Shown: in pieces, positions 1 through 8,557 of the stretch
Layout of the letters: the number at the start of each line of letters is the position of its first letter
How positions within the stretch are numbered: the first letter of the stretch is position 1
DNA from: Tatumella ptyseos ATCC 33301
GTDB lineage: Bacteria; Pseudomonadota; Gammaproteobacteria; Enterobacterales; Enterobacteriaceae
Reading direction: 5' to 3'
Assembly (NCBI RefSeq): GCF_000735525.1
Contig: NZ_JMPR01000035.1
Coordinates: forward strand, 248,001 to 312,000
DNA length: 64,000 nt
The notes under the pieces: generated by a model
Told to the model about the DNA's origin: nothing
The model's input: only the letters and a program-made list of their open reading frames with translations
Database searches by the model: none
Made by a program: the position numbers and the translations under genes

Positions 1-209
1 CTGACCTCTCTTTACGCCGCAGCATTTTCCGCCGCGACGCAGACCATACCGATGCCACATTGTCATTGCACTTTTTGCACTTCATTGCACAGAGTTACAC
101 TGTAACTTTCTTTCAGCCCGGCGCGAACATTTAACCCGCCCGGGTCTGAAGTCAGAGGATTGTGCCTGACCCGGTACTCATTTATAGCCACTCAATCAGA
201 CCTGCCCAT
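1..209. other. Left edge, no supported gene
   Basis: No convincing complete gene. A short frame open on the minus strand to the left edge could be the start of a gene outside the window, but nothing in it is recognisable. The stretch at about 60-110 is AT-rich with repeated TTGCAC words and may be promoter sequence for that neighbour. Confidence 0.3.
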
Positions 210-1049
210 TTATCTTTCAGAGCAGGAAATACGGTATGCATTCCCTTCCTTCAGCACACGGGCAAATCCTGCCTGACTTAGGTGCATGCCGGCAATGATA
301 AGTTTTTCGCTGACAGCTTTTTCCATCACTTTCTTCCTTGTTTCCGCTGCCTCGGCGGGGTTGATGTCGAATAATACAGAGACAGACGGGTGCGCTGACT
401 GAATATAAGGATAATGGACAATATCTCCCCATATTAATAAGCTTTTATCCTCCGCATTGATACGAAACCCGGTGTGCCCGGGCGTATGACCGGGTAGCCA
501 TACCGGCAGAATACCCCCGGCTATTTTGTCGCCGTTAAAAAAACGCACCTTCCCGGCATAAGCGTCTAATGTCTGGCGGACCAGCCAGAAATTACGTTGC
601 CCGCGATCATTCGCCATCTTGAGTTGGTCATCATCCTGCCAGTGTCTCGCCTCGAGAGGATGAAGAGTAATTTCAGCATTTTTAAAAACAGGCTGTTTTT
701 CAGGGTCCAGCAGACCTCCGATATGATCCGGATGGCAGTGCGTCAATAAAACGGTATCGACGTCGTCCGGGCTGACACCAGCAGCGGCAAGGTTTGCTTT
801 GAGTTGCCCCGCCCTGTTGTTCTGCGGGCCTGTGCCAGCGTCAACCAGAATGACCTGACCCCGACCGCGGATCAGGTAACAGTTGATATGAATATCGTCG
901 GGCTCATCGAGCCCTGCACGGTATTGAATAACTTCCGCATCAGCTTTTTTAATGCCTGACAGCAAATCCAGGCTGGCTGACATATTGCCGTCATTTAGCG
1001 CAGTAATCTGGAAATCGCCCATCTGGCGGAACGGAAAGGGATGGCTCAT
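210..1049 (-). CDS. MBL-fold metallo-hydrolase
   Basis: A 279-residue metallo-beta-lactamase-fold hydrolase. The metal-binding HxHxDH motif is at about residues 104-109 (THCHPDHIGG), a VDAGTG turn lies just before it, and further ligands appear in PGHTPGHTG and WGDIVHYPYIQ. The family includes lactonases and related hydrolases; the substrate cannot be read from sequence. The start was set at 1049 because a strong AGGAGG lies just upstream; a longer frame to 1118 has no such site. It is divergent from the LysR regulator at 1264, the usual arrangement for a regulator and its target, so LysR control is likely but inferred. Confidence 0.85.
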   Translation of the reverse strand: MSHPFPFRQMGDFQITALNDGNMSASLDLLSGIKKADAEVIQYRAGLDEPDDIHINCYLIRGRGQVILVDAGTGPQNNRAGQLKANLAAAGVSPDDVDTVLLTHCHPDHIGGLLDPEKQPVFKNAEITLHPLEARHWQDDDQLKMANDRGQRNFWLVRQTLDAYAGKVRFFNGDKIAGGILPVWLPGHTPGHTGFRINAEDKSLLIWGDIVHYPYIQSAHPSVSVLFDINPAEAAETRKKVMEKAVSEKLIIAGMHLSQAGFARVLKEGNAYRISCSER

Positions 1050-1263
1050 GACTACCTCCTGGTGAGTTACGGCGAACAGGTATTCTGCCGGGAAGCCAGC
1101 ACAACGAATACAGGTCATCAGACCGGCAAGTAAATACGATTTCTCAATGACTTTTCATCATGCTACAGGCTGGTTCTGCCGCTTAAAAACGATAATATGT
1201 CACGGGTTAGTGATATTAAGTCAATCAAGGCACGTTATAAGCGTTGAGCAAGGAACCTGATTT

Positions 1264-2190
1264 ATGCGTAGAAAAATACCCAGTAGCGCGTCCCTGCAGG
1301 CTTTTGATGCCGCCGCAAGGCACGGTAATTTTGCCCGTGCTGCAGAGGAATTATCATTAACGGAAGGGGCGATTAGCCGTCAGATTGCGCGTCTGGAAGC
1401 ACTGCTGAACTGTAAACTGTTTGACCGTATGGGGAGCCGGGTAAAGCTTAACCCTGTCGGCGCGCGCTATGCACATCACGTACGTGAAACTCTCGATCGG
1501 CTCGAAAGAGATACCCAGTACATCATTGGAATACCGGAAGGCAGTAAGAATCTGGATATCGCCGTTCTGCCGACCTTCTCCAGCCGTTGGCTTATTCCCC
1601 GCCTGAGCGGCTTTAACTCTATGTTTCCGGAGATAACGTTAAATATTGCGGCGAGAACGGACCCCTTTATCTTGCCAGGCAGTGGCTTTGACGCGGTCAT
1701 TCATTTTGAACATTCCGCATGGGCGGGCATGCGAATGCAATTTCTGTTTCAGGAAAATCTGCTGCCTGTTTGCCATCCCGCATTGTTAACAAATAATGAC
1801 TTCAATCGACAATTAAACGAACTTCCGCGCATTCACCGGCGACAGAATCCTGATGCATGGCATCATTATGCCCGGCAAAGTGGAATACACCTCGATAATC
1901 CTGCTCAGGGAGTGCGGTACGATCTTCATGAAATGGCCATCGCTGCCGCCATCGCGGGACAAGGCGTCGCATTGGTTCCGCGTATGTATGTCGAAAATGA
2001 ATTGCGTTGCGGCAGGCTCGTTTCGCCCTGGCATTCCCCGGACTGCCTGAACAAAAACTTCTGTTTAGTAAAACCGGCGGAAACGGGAATCAATGAGGCG
2101 GCGCTGGAATGTTTTGAACTCTGGTTGCTTGCTGAAATGAATACGCTTACCAGCCTTAATACCAGCAACCGCCCCTGTTCCGCCATTTAA
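1264..2190 (+). CDS. LysR-family transcriptional regulator
   Basis: A 308-residue LysR-type regulator. The N-terminal winged helix-turn-helix covers about residues 6-65 (SLQAFDAAARHGNFARAAEELSLTEGAISRQI is typical, read here in part). The effector-binding domain follows from about residue 95. The style resembles the GcvA/AmpR branch. An AAGGAA ribosome site precedes the ATG. It is divergent from the MBL hydrolase, and the roughly 210-base spacer probably holds both promoters. Effector unknown. Confidence 0.88.
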   Translation: MRRKIPSSASLQAFDAAARHGNFARAAEELSLTEGAISRQIARLEALLNCKLFDRMGSRVKLNPVGARYAHHVRETLDRLERDTQYIIGIPEGSKNLDIAVLPTFSSRWLIPRLSGFNSMFPEITLNIAARTDPFILPGSGFDAVIHFEHSAWAGMRMQFLFQENLLPVCHPALLTNNDFNRQLNELPRIHRRQNPDAWHHYARQSGIHLDNPAQGVRYDLHEMAIAAAIAGQGVALVPRMYVENELRCGRLVSPWHSPDCLNKNFCLVKPAETGINEAALECFELWLLAEMNTLTSLNTSNRPCSAI

Positions 2191-2500
2191 TTCATCCGGG
2201 CTGCCTTAAGTTTAAGCCCCCGTCAGCCCGGAAGCAGTGACGTGACCTTATTCCTGTTCCCGGTTTATCCGGTTATCCGCTTTAATTACTGTTGCTCCTC
2301 TCTTCTGAGCCCCCCTTCGTTCGTTCTCCGTTGCCGGGCGCAGTGGCGGAGCTATGCCAGGGGTAGGAACTATGCAGGGGTAAGAACTATGCAGGGGGGT
2401 AGATGATTTCCGGGGCCCTCTTTATACTGACCCCTCTCATGACCGCCTGCCCGCCGGCAGACGGTAATTTGCCCACTGCTGAGACGGGGTACCTCCTGCT
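2191..2500. other. Intergenic region upstream of tetR
   Basis: No gene is supported in these 310 bases. They contain the three-copy short tandem repeat at 2352-2403 listed separately. Just after the LysR stop there is a CTTAAGTTTAAG word at about 2206; it resembles two PmrA half-sites but without the required five-base spacer. Confidence 0.5.
2352..2403 (+). repeat. Three tandem ~17-bp repeats before tetR
   Basis: Three consecutive near-identical units start at 2352, 2370 and 2387. Each begins CTATGC, is followed by a G-rich core (CAGGGG) and ends TAAGAA or a close variant. The first unit carries one extra C and the third two extra G. They lie about 100 bases before the TetR start, so they could be an operator array or a slippage-prone tract. 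Function unknown. Confidence 0.75.
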
Positions 2501-3097
2501 ATGAAATCATCACGCACTATTCACGATAATCGCCAGCGGGTCGTCGAGGTCGCGAAGAAAATTATCAGCCGTAAGGGATTTTCTGCCGTTGGCCTGAATG
2601 AGATCCTGACCGCTGCCGGCATTCCCAAAGGATCGTTTTACTATTACTTTGCTTCCAAAGAAGAGTTCGGCACCCTGATGCTGGAAGACTATTTCACACG
2701 CTATCTGGAGACGATGGAAGAACTGCTCAGTGCCGGAGAGGATCCTGCACAGGCCATGATGAACTACTGGCAGAGCTGGACAGCCACCGACGATGGCCCT
2801 ATTCCCAAAGGATATCAGTGCCTGGCCGTAAAGCTGGGCGCGGAGGTCAGCGATTTATCCGAACCGATGCGCCTGGCGCTGGAGCAAGGTACCACCCGTA
2901 TTGTGCAACGTCTGGCCGGACAGCTTGAACGGATGGTGGCGGAAAACAGTTTCGTCCCCCCACCGGAAGGATGTCTGATGTTTGCCGGGTCCCTGTATCA
3001 GTTGTGGCTTGGGGCCAGTCTGATGGGGAAAATGACCGGCAGTCTTTCTCCGCTAGCCCCGGCGATGACCCTGACAAAACGCTTATTGCAGCTATAA
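2501..3097 (+). CDS. TetR-family repressor
   Basis: A 198-residue TetR/AcrR regulator. The helix-turn-helix is at about residues 10-55, with the typical GFSAVGLNEILTAAGIPKG and SFYYYFASKEEF segments. The C-terminal ligand domain is of the AcuR/NemR-like type. It sits upstream of curA on the same strand, with a 190-base spacer carrying two copies of a likely operator. It therefore probably represses the curA operon and is released by an electrophile; the inducer is not known from sequence. Confidence 0.88.
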   Translation: MKSSRTIHDNRQRVVEVAKKIISRKGFSAVGLNEILTAAGIPKGSFYYYFASKEEFGTLMLEDYFTRYLETMEELLSAGEDPAQAMMNYWQSWTATDDGPIPKGYQCLAVKLGAEVSDLSEPMRLALEQGTTRIVQRLAGQLERMVAENSFVPPPEGCLMFAGSLYQLWLGASLMGKMTGSLSPLAPAMTLTKRLLQL

Positions 3098-3161
3098 TCA
3101 TTTTATTAATATGTGCGTTTCAGGGAAGCTTCTCTTATCAGTGACTCAGTTATACTTTACC

Positions 3162-3183
3162 ATCCAGACGACTGGTCTAATTT
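3162..3183 (+). promoter_or_regulatory. Probable TetR operator, copy 1
   Basis: A 22-base element with an inner palindrome AGAC-GACTG-GTCT. It recurs with two mismatches at 3250-3271, 88 bases away. The palindrome size suits a TetR dimer. Assignment to the adjacent TetR protein is inference. Confidence 0.6.
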
Positions 3184-3249
3184 CAGGTCCGGTGAAAAAC
3201 TGTTTAACTGTATTTCAGGTTTCCACACTGATGACGGCTGCCCTTTCAA

Positions 3250-3271
3250 TATCCAGACGACAGGTCTGATT
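3250..3271 (+). promoter_or_regulatory. Probable TetR operator, copy 2
   Basis: Second copy of the 22-base element, with palindrome AGAC-GACAG-GTCT. It ends 18 bases before the curA start codon, so a bound repressor would block transcription start or elongation. Confidence 0.6.
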
Positions 3272-3289
3272 TAATCTCCGGAGACAGAT

Positions 3290-4324
3290 ATGCAACAAAC
3301 AGCTCACACAAACCGCCGCTGGGTACTGGCCTCGCGTCCTGTCGGCATTCCGACGGCGGAGAACTTCCGGCTCGAAAATGCCGAATTGCCTGAACCGGCA
3401 GAAGGACAGATGCTGCTGCGTACGGTGTATCTGTCTCTCGACCCTTATATGCGCGGCCGCATGAGTGATGCGCCTTCTTACGCAGCTCCGGTTGCCATCG
3501 GTGATGTGATGGTGGGTGGCACGATTAGCCGTGTGGTCAGCTCGCTGCATCCGGAATTTAAAAAAGATGACTGGGTACTGGCCTACGGCGGATGGCAGGA
3601 CTATGCCCTGTCCGACGGTAAAGGCGTGGTTAATCTCGGGGCGAATCCGCAGCAGCCGTCACTGTCTCTGGGTGTCACCGGAATGCCGGGTTTTACCGCG
3701 TATATGGGACTGACCGATATCGGCCAGCCTGTCGCCGGTGAAACGCTGGTCGTTGCGGCGGCGACCGGCCCTGTCGGCAGCACCGTCGGTCAGATAGCGA
3801 AGCTGAAAGGCTGTCGTGTGGTCGGCGTGGCCGGCAGTGATGAAAAATGCCGGGATGCTGTTGAACACGCCGGCTTCGATCTTTGCCTGAATCACAAAGA
3901 TGCCGGCTTTGCAGAGCAACTGAAAGCCGCCTGCCCGGACGGGATTGATATTTACTTTGAAAACGTTGGCGGTGCGGTCTTTGAGGCTGTCGTACCGCTG
4001 CTCAACCCGAAAGCACGTATTCCCCTGTGCGGCACGGTCGCTCATTATAATGACACCGGTGCGGCCTCCGGGGGTGATCGCCTGCCGGCGTTTATCGGTA
4101 CGCTGCTGAAAAAACGTATTCGTCTGCAGGGTTTTATTATTTTTGATGACTATGCCCCGCATTTCCCGGCGTTCCGTACGCTGATGACGGACTGGATCCG
4201 TCAGGGAAAAATTCATTATCGCGAACAGGTGATCGATGGCCTGGAGTACGCCCCCGGGGCACTCAGCGGAATGTTACAGGGTCACAACTTCGGTAAGCTG
4301 GTGATCCGGCTGGCGGATGATTAA
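3290..4324 (+). CDS. curA: NADPH-dependent curcumin/alkenal reductase-type MDR protein
   Basis: A 344-residue zinc-free medium-chain dehydrogenase/reductase of the CurA/YncB and leukotriene B4 dehydrogenase group, which reduces alpha,beta-unsaturated carbonyls with NADPH. Seen: N-terminal RWVLASRPVGIP, the family hallmark LSLDPYMRGRM, and the nucleotide-binding AAATGPVGSTVGQIAKLKG at about residues 155-175. A GGAG site precedes the ATG. It is first gene of an operon with the DJ-1 and DUF1330 genes. A role in electrophile detoxification is inferred from family and neighbours. Confidence 0.9.
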   Translation: MQQTAHTNRRWVLASRPVGIPTAENFRLENAELPEPAEGQMLLRTVYLSLDPYMRGRMSDAPSYAAPVAIGDVMVGGTISRVVSSLHPEFKKDDWVLAYGGWQDYALSDGKGVVNLGANPQQPSLSLGVTGMPGFTAYMGLTDIGQPVAGETLVVAAATGPVGSTVGQIAKLKGCRVVGVAGSDEKCRDAVEHAGFDLCLNHKDAGFAEQLKAACPDGIDIYFENVGGAVFEAVVPLLNPKARIPLCGTVAHYNDTGAASGGDRLPAFIGTLLKKRIRLQGFIIFDDYAPHFPAFRTLMTDWIRQGKIHYREQVIDGLEYAPGALSGMLQGHNFGKLVIRLADD

Positions 4325-4363
4325 ACCTGCACACGATGACTGAACCCGCTACAAGGATAAACA

Positions 4364-5044
4364 ATGAAAATTCTGATTGTACTGACATCGCACGACACAC
4401 TGGGTAACACTGGCGAAAAAACGGGATTCTGGCTGGAAGAGCTGGCTGCCCCTTATTATGTCTTTAAAGATGCCGGGGCGGAGCTGACTCTGGCCTCACC
4501 TCTCGGCGGGCAGCCGCCTCTGGACCCGAAAAGTAATCTGCCTGATTTTCAGACCGATGAGACCCGTCGTTTCGAAAATGACGAGGCCGCGAAAAACGAA
4601 CTGGCCAACACTGTTGCGCTTAAATCGGTCAACGTCGACCAGTTCGACGCCATTTTCTACCCGGGCGGCCATGGCCCGTTATGGGACCTGGCCACCGATA
4701 AAGACTCCATTACCGCTATCGAACAGACCCTGGCGAAGGGACGTCCGGTGGCTGCGGTCTGCCATGCCCCGGGCGTACTGCGCAGTGTTAAAAAGCCGGA
4801 CGGTGAACCTCTGGTCCGTGGTCTGCGGACGACCGGGTTCAGCAACAGTGAAGAAGCTGCCGTGCAACTGACGGATATCGTGCCTTTCCTGGTGGAAGAT
4901 ATGCTGAAAGAAAACGGCTCTGATTACAGTAAAGGCCCGGACTGGGGATCTTATGTGGTGACCGATGGTCTGCTGATCACCGGCCAGAACCCGGGGTCTT
5001 CTGCCGCAACGGCTCAGGCCCTGCTGCAGGCACTGAAAGGGTAA
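4364..5044 (+). CDS. DJ-1/PfpI (Hsp31-like) protein
   Basis: A 226-residue class I glutamine-amidotransferase-fold protein of the DJ-1/Hsp31 group, whose members act as glutathione-independent glyoxalases or deglycases. The nucleophile elbow AAVCHAPG provides the reactive cysteine, and FYPGGHGPLWDL contributes the oxyanion region. An AAGGAT site precedes the ATG. It sits 39 bases after curA and 4 bases before the DUF1330 gene. The pairing with a carbonyl reductase fits reactive-aldehyde defence; the substrate is inferred. Confidence 0.87.
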   Translation: MKILIVLTSHDTLGNTGEKTGFWLEELAAPYYVFKDAGAELTLASPLGGQPPLDPKSNLPDFQTDETRRFENDEAAKNELANTVALKSVNVDQFDAIFYPGGHGPLWDLATDKDSITAIEQTLAKGRPVAAVCHAPGVLRSVKKPDGEPLVRGLRTTGFSNSEEAAVQLTDIVPFLVEDMLKENGSDYSKGPDWGSYVVTDGLLITGQNPGSSAATAQALLQALKG

Positions 5045-5048
5045 TATC

Positions 5049-5339
5049 ATGAGCGCTTATATTATTTTTATCCGCGACGAAACACTGGATCAGGACGAGA
5101 TGGAAATATATGCGCAGAAAGCCGCAGACGCGCGAGGCGAGCATCCGATAACCCCTCTGGCCTTCTATGGTCAGGCTGAAGGTCTGGAAGGCCCCGCGGC
5201 AGAGGGGGTCGTGCTGCTGAGCTTCCCGGATATGGCAGCCGCCCGCGCCTGGTATCACAGCCCGGCTTATCAGGCGGCTAAACAGCATCGTCTGAAAGGG
5301 GCAAAATACCGGGTCGTTCTCACGGACGGTATTGCCTGA
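5049..5339 (+). CDS. DUF1330 protein
   Basis: A 96-residue dimeric alpha/beta-barrel-type protein of the DUF1330 family, shown by YIIFIRDETLDQDEM at the start and by SFPDMAAARAWYHSPAYQA. No enzyme activity is established for the family. It begins four bases after the DJ-1 stop, so the two are translated together. Last gene of the TetR-controlled operon. Confidence 0.82.
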   Translation: MSAYIIFIRDETLDQDEMEIYAQKAADARGEHPITPLAFYGQAEGLEGPAAEGVVLLSFPDMAAARAWYHSPAYQAAKQHRLKGAKYRVVLTDGIA

Positions 5340-5390
5340 AACCTGGCGGAAACCGGTCAGTCGCTGGCCGGTCTCCGTCAGTCCGGTTGT

Positions 5391-5918
5391 TTAGCGGCCG
5401 ACCGTGCTTTCCTCGTCACCCGCCCTTTCCTGATGTCCCAGCAGATTTTGCAACGGCATACTGCTTTTAAGTATCGGTGATTTGATCACGATATAGCTGA
5501 AGTATTTTTCGATACCAATATCGTCATCCAGTAATCCCTCAATCACTTGCTGATAATGCTCAATACTGCGGGTCATAAAACGTAGCAGGTAGTCGTATCC
5601 TCCGGTGATCACATGGCATTCCATGATTTCACTGACCTGTGCTAAACGCTGTTCAAAACGCCGGAAGTCTTCCCGACGGTGTCCGGCCAGTGTGACTTCG
5701 GTAAAAACACTGACCGACTCGGTAATTTTCGCCAGATTGATATGTGCCTCATAGCCGGTAATAAATCCGGCGGCTTCCAGCCGCTTTACCCGTTGCAGGC
5801 AGGGACTGGGGGATAACCCTACCGCGTCGGCCAGATGAACATTACTGATACGCCCGTCTTTTTGCAGGTGCGAAAGAATAGCAATATCCAGACGATCCAG
5901 TTTCAGTAAGCCGTTCAT
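5391..5918 (-). CDS. Lrp/AsnC-family regulator
   Basis: A 175-residue Lrp/AsnC regulator with an N-terminal helix-turn-helix (LDRLDIAILSHLQKDGRISN, then VGLSPSPCLQRVKRLEAAG, about residues 7-55) and a C-terminal RAM ligand domain (GGYDYLLRF). An AGGGGA site precedes the ATG. It lies downstream, on the same strand, of the catabolic cluster at 6-20 kb and is its only regulator. Lrp/AsnC proteins often sense the amino acid their targets degrade, so control of the cluster is likely but inferred. Confidence 0.88.
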   Translation of the reverse strand: MNGLLKLDRLDIAILSHLQKDGRISNVHLADAVGLSPSPCLQRVKRLEAAGFITGYEAHINLAKITESVSVFTEVTLAGHRREDFRRFEQRLAQVSEIMECHVITGGYDYLLRFMTRSIEHYQQVIEGLLDDDIGIEKYFSYIVIKSPILKSSMPLQNLLGHQERAGDEESTVGR

Positions 5919-6014
5919 AAAGTCCCCTGAGTGTCCTTAAGGCGTGGTCTGTAACTATTGATATACCACGCATTAATGCAGGAGGGCTACTGTTTAAATA
6001 TGAAAATCATGATG

Positions 6015-7310
6015 TTATAACCTCCCTGTTGCCCGGGCGAGGGCGAGTTCGAACAGATGAAATGCCTCTTCCAGCTGGGCGTTTGTGGTGACCAGCGGTG
6101 CCAGAAACCGGATAACATTCCGGTATAATCCGCAGCGGACCAGCAATAATCCTTCGATACAGGCCGCATCCAGGATAGCCTGCGCCAGAGCGGCATCGCG
6201 TTTACCCGTATCGGGGTCGACAATTTCGACCGCGAGCATCAGACCACGACCACGCACATACCGCAGGCAGGCATATTTTTCGCGCATTTGTACTAACCGC
6301 TGAGACAATCGCTCACCCAGTAGCAGACTGCGGTTCAGCAGGTCTTCCTCTCCGAGCACTTCAAGGACTGCCAGCGCGGCAGCGCAGGCTAAGACGTTCC
6401 CCCCCTGAGGACTGACCGGCCGGGAGGCATTCATTACCGCACGACGGCCCGTGACTGCCGACATCGGTAAGCCTGTACCCGGGTTGCCGGTGATCACCAG
6501 ATCCGGCATGACCCCTGACTGTTCATAGGCAAACATCTCGCCGGTGCGGCCGAAGCCACTCTGCAGTTCATCGCAAATCAGTAACATATCGTACTGCCGG
6601 CAAATCCGCTGCAGATACTGCATAAATGAAGCCGGAGCCGGGATGATCCCACTCTCACCCTGAATGGGCTCCAGAAGAATGGCAGCGACCTGCCCCGCAC
6701 GCTCTCCGCCTGCCAGACAGTGCCACAGGGCCGCCCGGCAGTCTGCTTCAGAAATCCCCCGCGAGCTGTCGGGATACGGCAGTGAGCAAACGTCGCTGGC
6801 CCCGTGTGCTGAGTCCGCCTGCCCGACCGGACTATGGCCGGTCAGCCGGCAGTCTGCCAGAGAAGAGTGATGAAATGCCCCCTCGAAGGTGATAATACCG
6901 GGGCGTCCGGTAAATGCCCGGGCACTGTTAACTGCCTGTGCCACCGCGTCTGCCCCGGTATTGAAGAACACCGTCTGAAAGGCTTCGTCGCCGCCCACCA
7001 GTTGATTAAGCCGGCAGGCCAGCCGGATATACAAGGGGCTGGCAGCCACGCGGAAGCAGTCGCCGGTGAATTGGTTCAATTGCCGGGTGATGGCAGAGAC
7101 GACGGCCGGGTGATTATGCCCGATATTCAGTCCGCCGCTACCGCCCGCAAAATCAAGATAACGGGTACCTTCGACATCCCACACCTCTGCGCCGCGCCCT
7201 TTCCCGATAACCAACGGATGGACTGTCACAAGTCCGGCGGGGATTTCTCTGTTACGCGCGTCAAGCCAGTGGTCATTACTGGCCGGAAAGGCCGTCATTA
7301 CTTCGCTCAT
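6015..7310 (-). CDS. Class III aminotransferase-like protein lacking the PLP lysine
   Basis: A 431-residue member of the class III (ornithine/GABA/diaminobutyrate) aminotransferase family, full length. Seen: FFNTGADAVAQAVNSAR for PLP phosphate contacts, LLICDELQSGFGRTG with Asp247 that should hold the pyridine nitrogen, and GLPMSAVTGR. In E. coli GabT the Schiff-base lysine lies 29 residues after that Asp; here the equivalent residue 276 is Asn (codon at 6483-6485, sequence VITGNPGTG). The protein should not work as a normal transaminase. It is either decaying or repurposed; the frame is otherwise intact. It ends the catabolic cluster, after the M20 gene. A GGGG-rich ribosome site precedes the ATG. 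Confidence 0.85.
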   Translation of the reverse strand: MSEVMTAFPASNDHWLDARNREIPAGLVTVHPLVIGKGRGAEVWDVEGTRYLDFAGGSGGLNIGHNHPAVVSAITRQLNQFTGDCFRVAASPLYIRLACRLNQLVGGDEAFQTVFFNTGADAVAQAVNSARAFTGRPGIITFEGAFHHSSLADCRLTGHSPVGQADSAHGASDVCSLPYPDSSRGISEADCRAALWHCLAGGERAGQVAAILLEPIQGESGIIPAPASFMQYLQRICRQYDMLLICDELQSGFGRTGEMFAYEQSGVMPDLVITGNPGTGLPMSAVTGRRAVMNASRPVSPQGGNVLACAAALAVLEVLGEEDLLNRSLLLGERLSQRLVQMREKYACLRYVRGRGLMLAVEIVDPDTGKRDAALAQAILDAACIEGLLLVRCGLYRNVIRFLAPLVTTNAQLEEAFHLFELALARATGRL

Positions 7311-7422
7311 ACACTTTTCCCCGCGACTGATGAGTCACATGATAAAAAGACTGTCTCCCCGGAAATCTGCGCTGCCCTGCATGCGGCAGAGACCCTGAAC
7401 CTGAAAATACGTGGCCGGTACG

Positions 7423-8553
7423 TTACTCTCCGCCCAGCTCGAGTGCGACCAGCTGACGCCACCAGCGCACGCCGTAAGGGATAACCTCATCATTAAAATC
7501 GTATTCCGCCTGGTGTAAGGCCGCACCGGGGCCGGAACCCAGCCAGACATACGCTCCCGGTTTCTGCTGCAGCATAAAGGAGAAGTCTTCAGAGGTGAGC
7601 GCCGGATGTTCCGCCGTTTGTGCGGACAGGCCCGCGGCCTGAGCGGCCTGCAGAGCAATCCCGGTTTCCCGGGCACTGTTGCAGGTAGCAGGATAATACC
7701 GGTGGTAACTGACTTCTGCCGTCAGCCCGTGGGCCGCGCTGATATGACCCGCCATATGCCGCAACTGCCGTTCGATAATGTCCTGTGCCCCGGGGGTGAA
7801 AGTACGCACCGTCCCGGTGACGGATGCGTCGGAGGGGATCATATTATGTGAATGCCCCCCCTGAATGCGGGTCACCGTTAATACCGCCGGTTCATACGGT
7901 GCCAGTGCCCGGGACACCAGGGTATTCAGTGCCACCACCAGTTCGCTGACCGCCAGCAACGTATCATGGGTCAGATGAGGCTGCGCCGCATGCCCCCCCG
8001 TCCCGGTCAGGGTGATATCGAACCGGTCCCCGGCAGCCATGATCGGGCCTGCCCGGCTACGGAACTCCCCGGCCGGTAATTCCGGCCAGTTGTGGATAGC
8101 GTAAACAGCATCACACGGGAATCGTTCAAACAGCGCGTCTTCGATCATCGCCCTGGCCCCGGCCAGCCCCTCTTCTGCCGGCTGAAAAATAAAGCAGACG
8201 GTACCGGTAAAGTCACGTTCCGCCGCCAGGGCTTCCGCGGCGGCCAGCAGCATGACCGTGTGACCGTCATGCCCGCAGGCATGGGCAATCCCCGATTGCT
8301 GGCTGGCCCAGGGCTGTTTCCCCAGGTCATTCATTGGTAAGGCATCCATATCGGCGCGCAGACCTATCATCCGCGGCCCGTCACGGCCCTTCAGCAGACC
8401 AACGACGCCGGTCTTACCGATATTCCGGTAAACTTCTATCCCCAGGCGGTTCAGCTCGTCTGCAATAATCTCTGACGTCTGAAACTCTTTAAAACCTGTT
8501 TCAGGGTGCTGATGCAGCCTGTGCCGCAGTTGTATCCATTTATCCGTGATCAT
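7423..8553 (-). CDS. M20-family amidohydrolase
   Basis: A 376-residue M20D peptidase/amidohydrolase of the hippurate-hydrolase / N-acyl-amino-acid deacylase group. Metal-site motifs are seen: LRADMDALP, AHACGHDGHT, FQPAEEG, and a late His in LTSEDF. It should remove an acyl group from an amino acid or amine in the cytoplasm. It follows the dehydrogenase by a few bases within the catabolic cluster, so it may act on an N-acylated intermediate; the adjacent GNAT protein could be its counterpart. The substrate is not known. Confidence 0.87.
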   Translation of the reverse strand: MITDKWIQLRHRLHQHPETGFKEFQTSEIIADELNRLGIEVYRNIGKTGVVGLLKGRDGPRMIGLRADMDALPMNDLGKQPWASQQSGIAHACGHDGHTVMLLAAAEALAAERDFTGTVCFIFQPAEEGLAGARAMIEDALFERFPCDAVYAIHNWPELPAGEFRSRAGPIMAAGDRFDITLTGTGGHAAQPHLTHDTLLAVSELVVALNTLVSRALAPYEPAVLTVTRIQGGHSHNMIPSDASVTGTVRTFTPGAQDIIERQLRHMAGHISAAHGLTAEVSYHRYYPATCNSARETGIALQAAQAAGLSAQTAEHPALTSEDFSFMLQQKPGAYVWLGSGPGAALHQAEYDFNDEVIPYGVRWWRQLVALELGGE

Positions 8554-8557
8554 TTCA

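Noticed and set aside
2204-2216. CTTAAGTTTAAG after the LysR gene as a PmrA box
   Set aside because: The two half-sites touch without the five-base spacer that PmrA needs.
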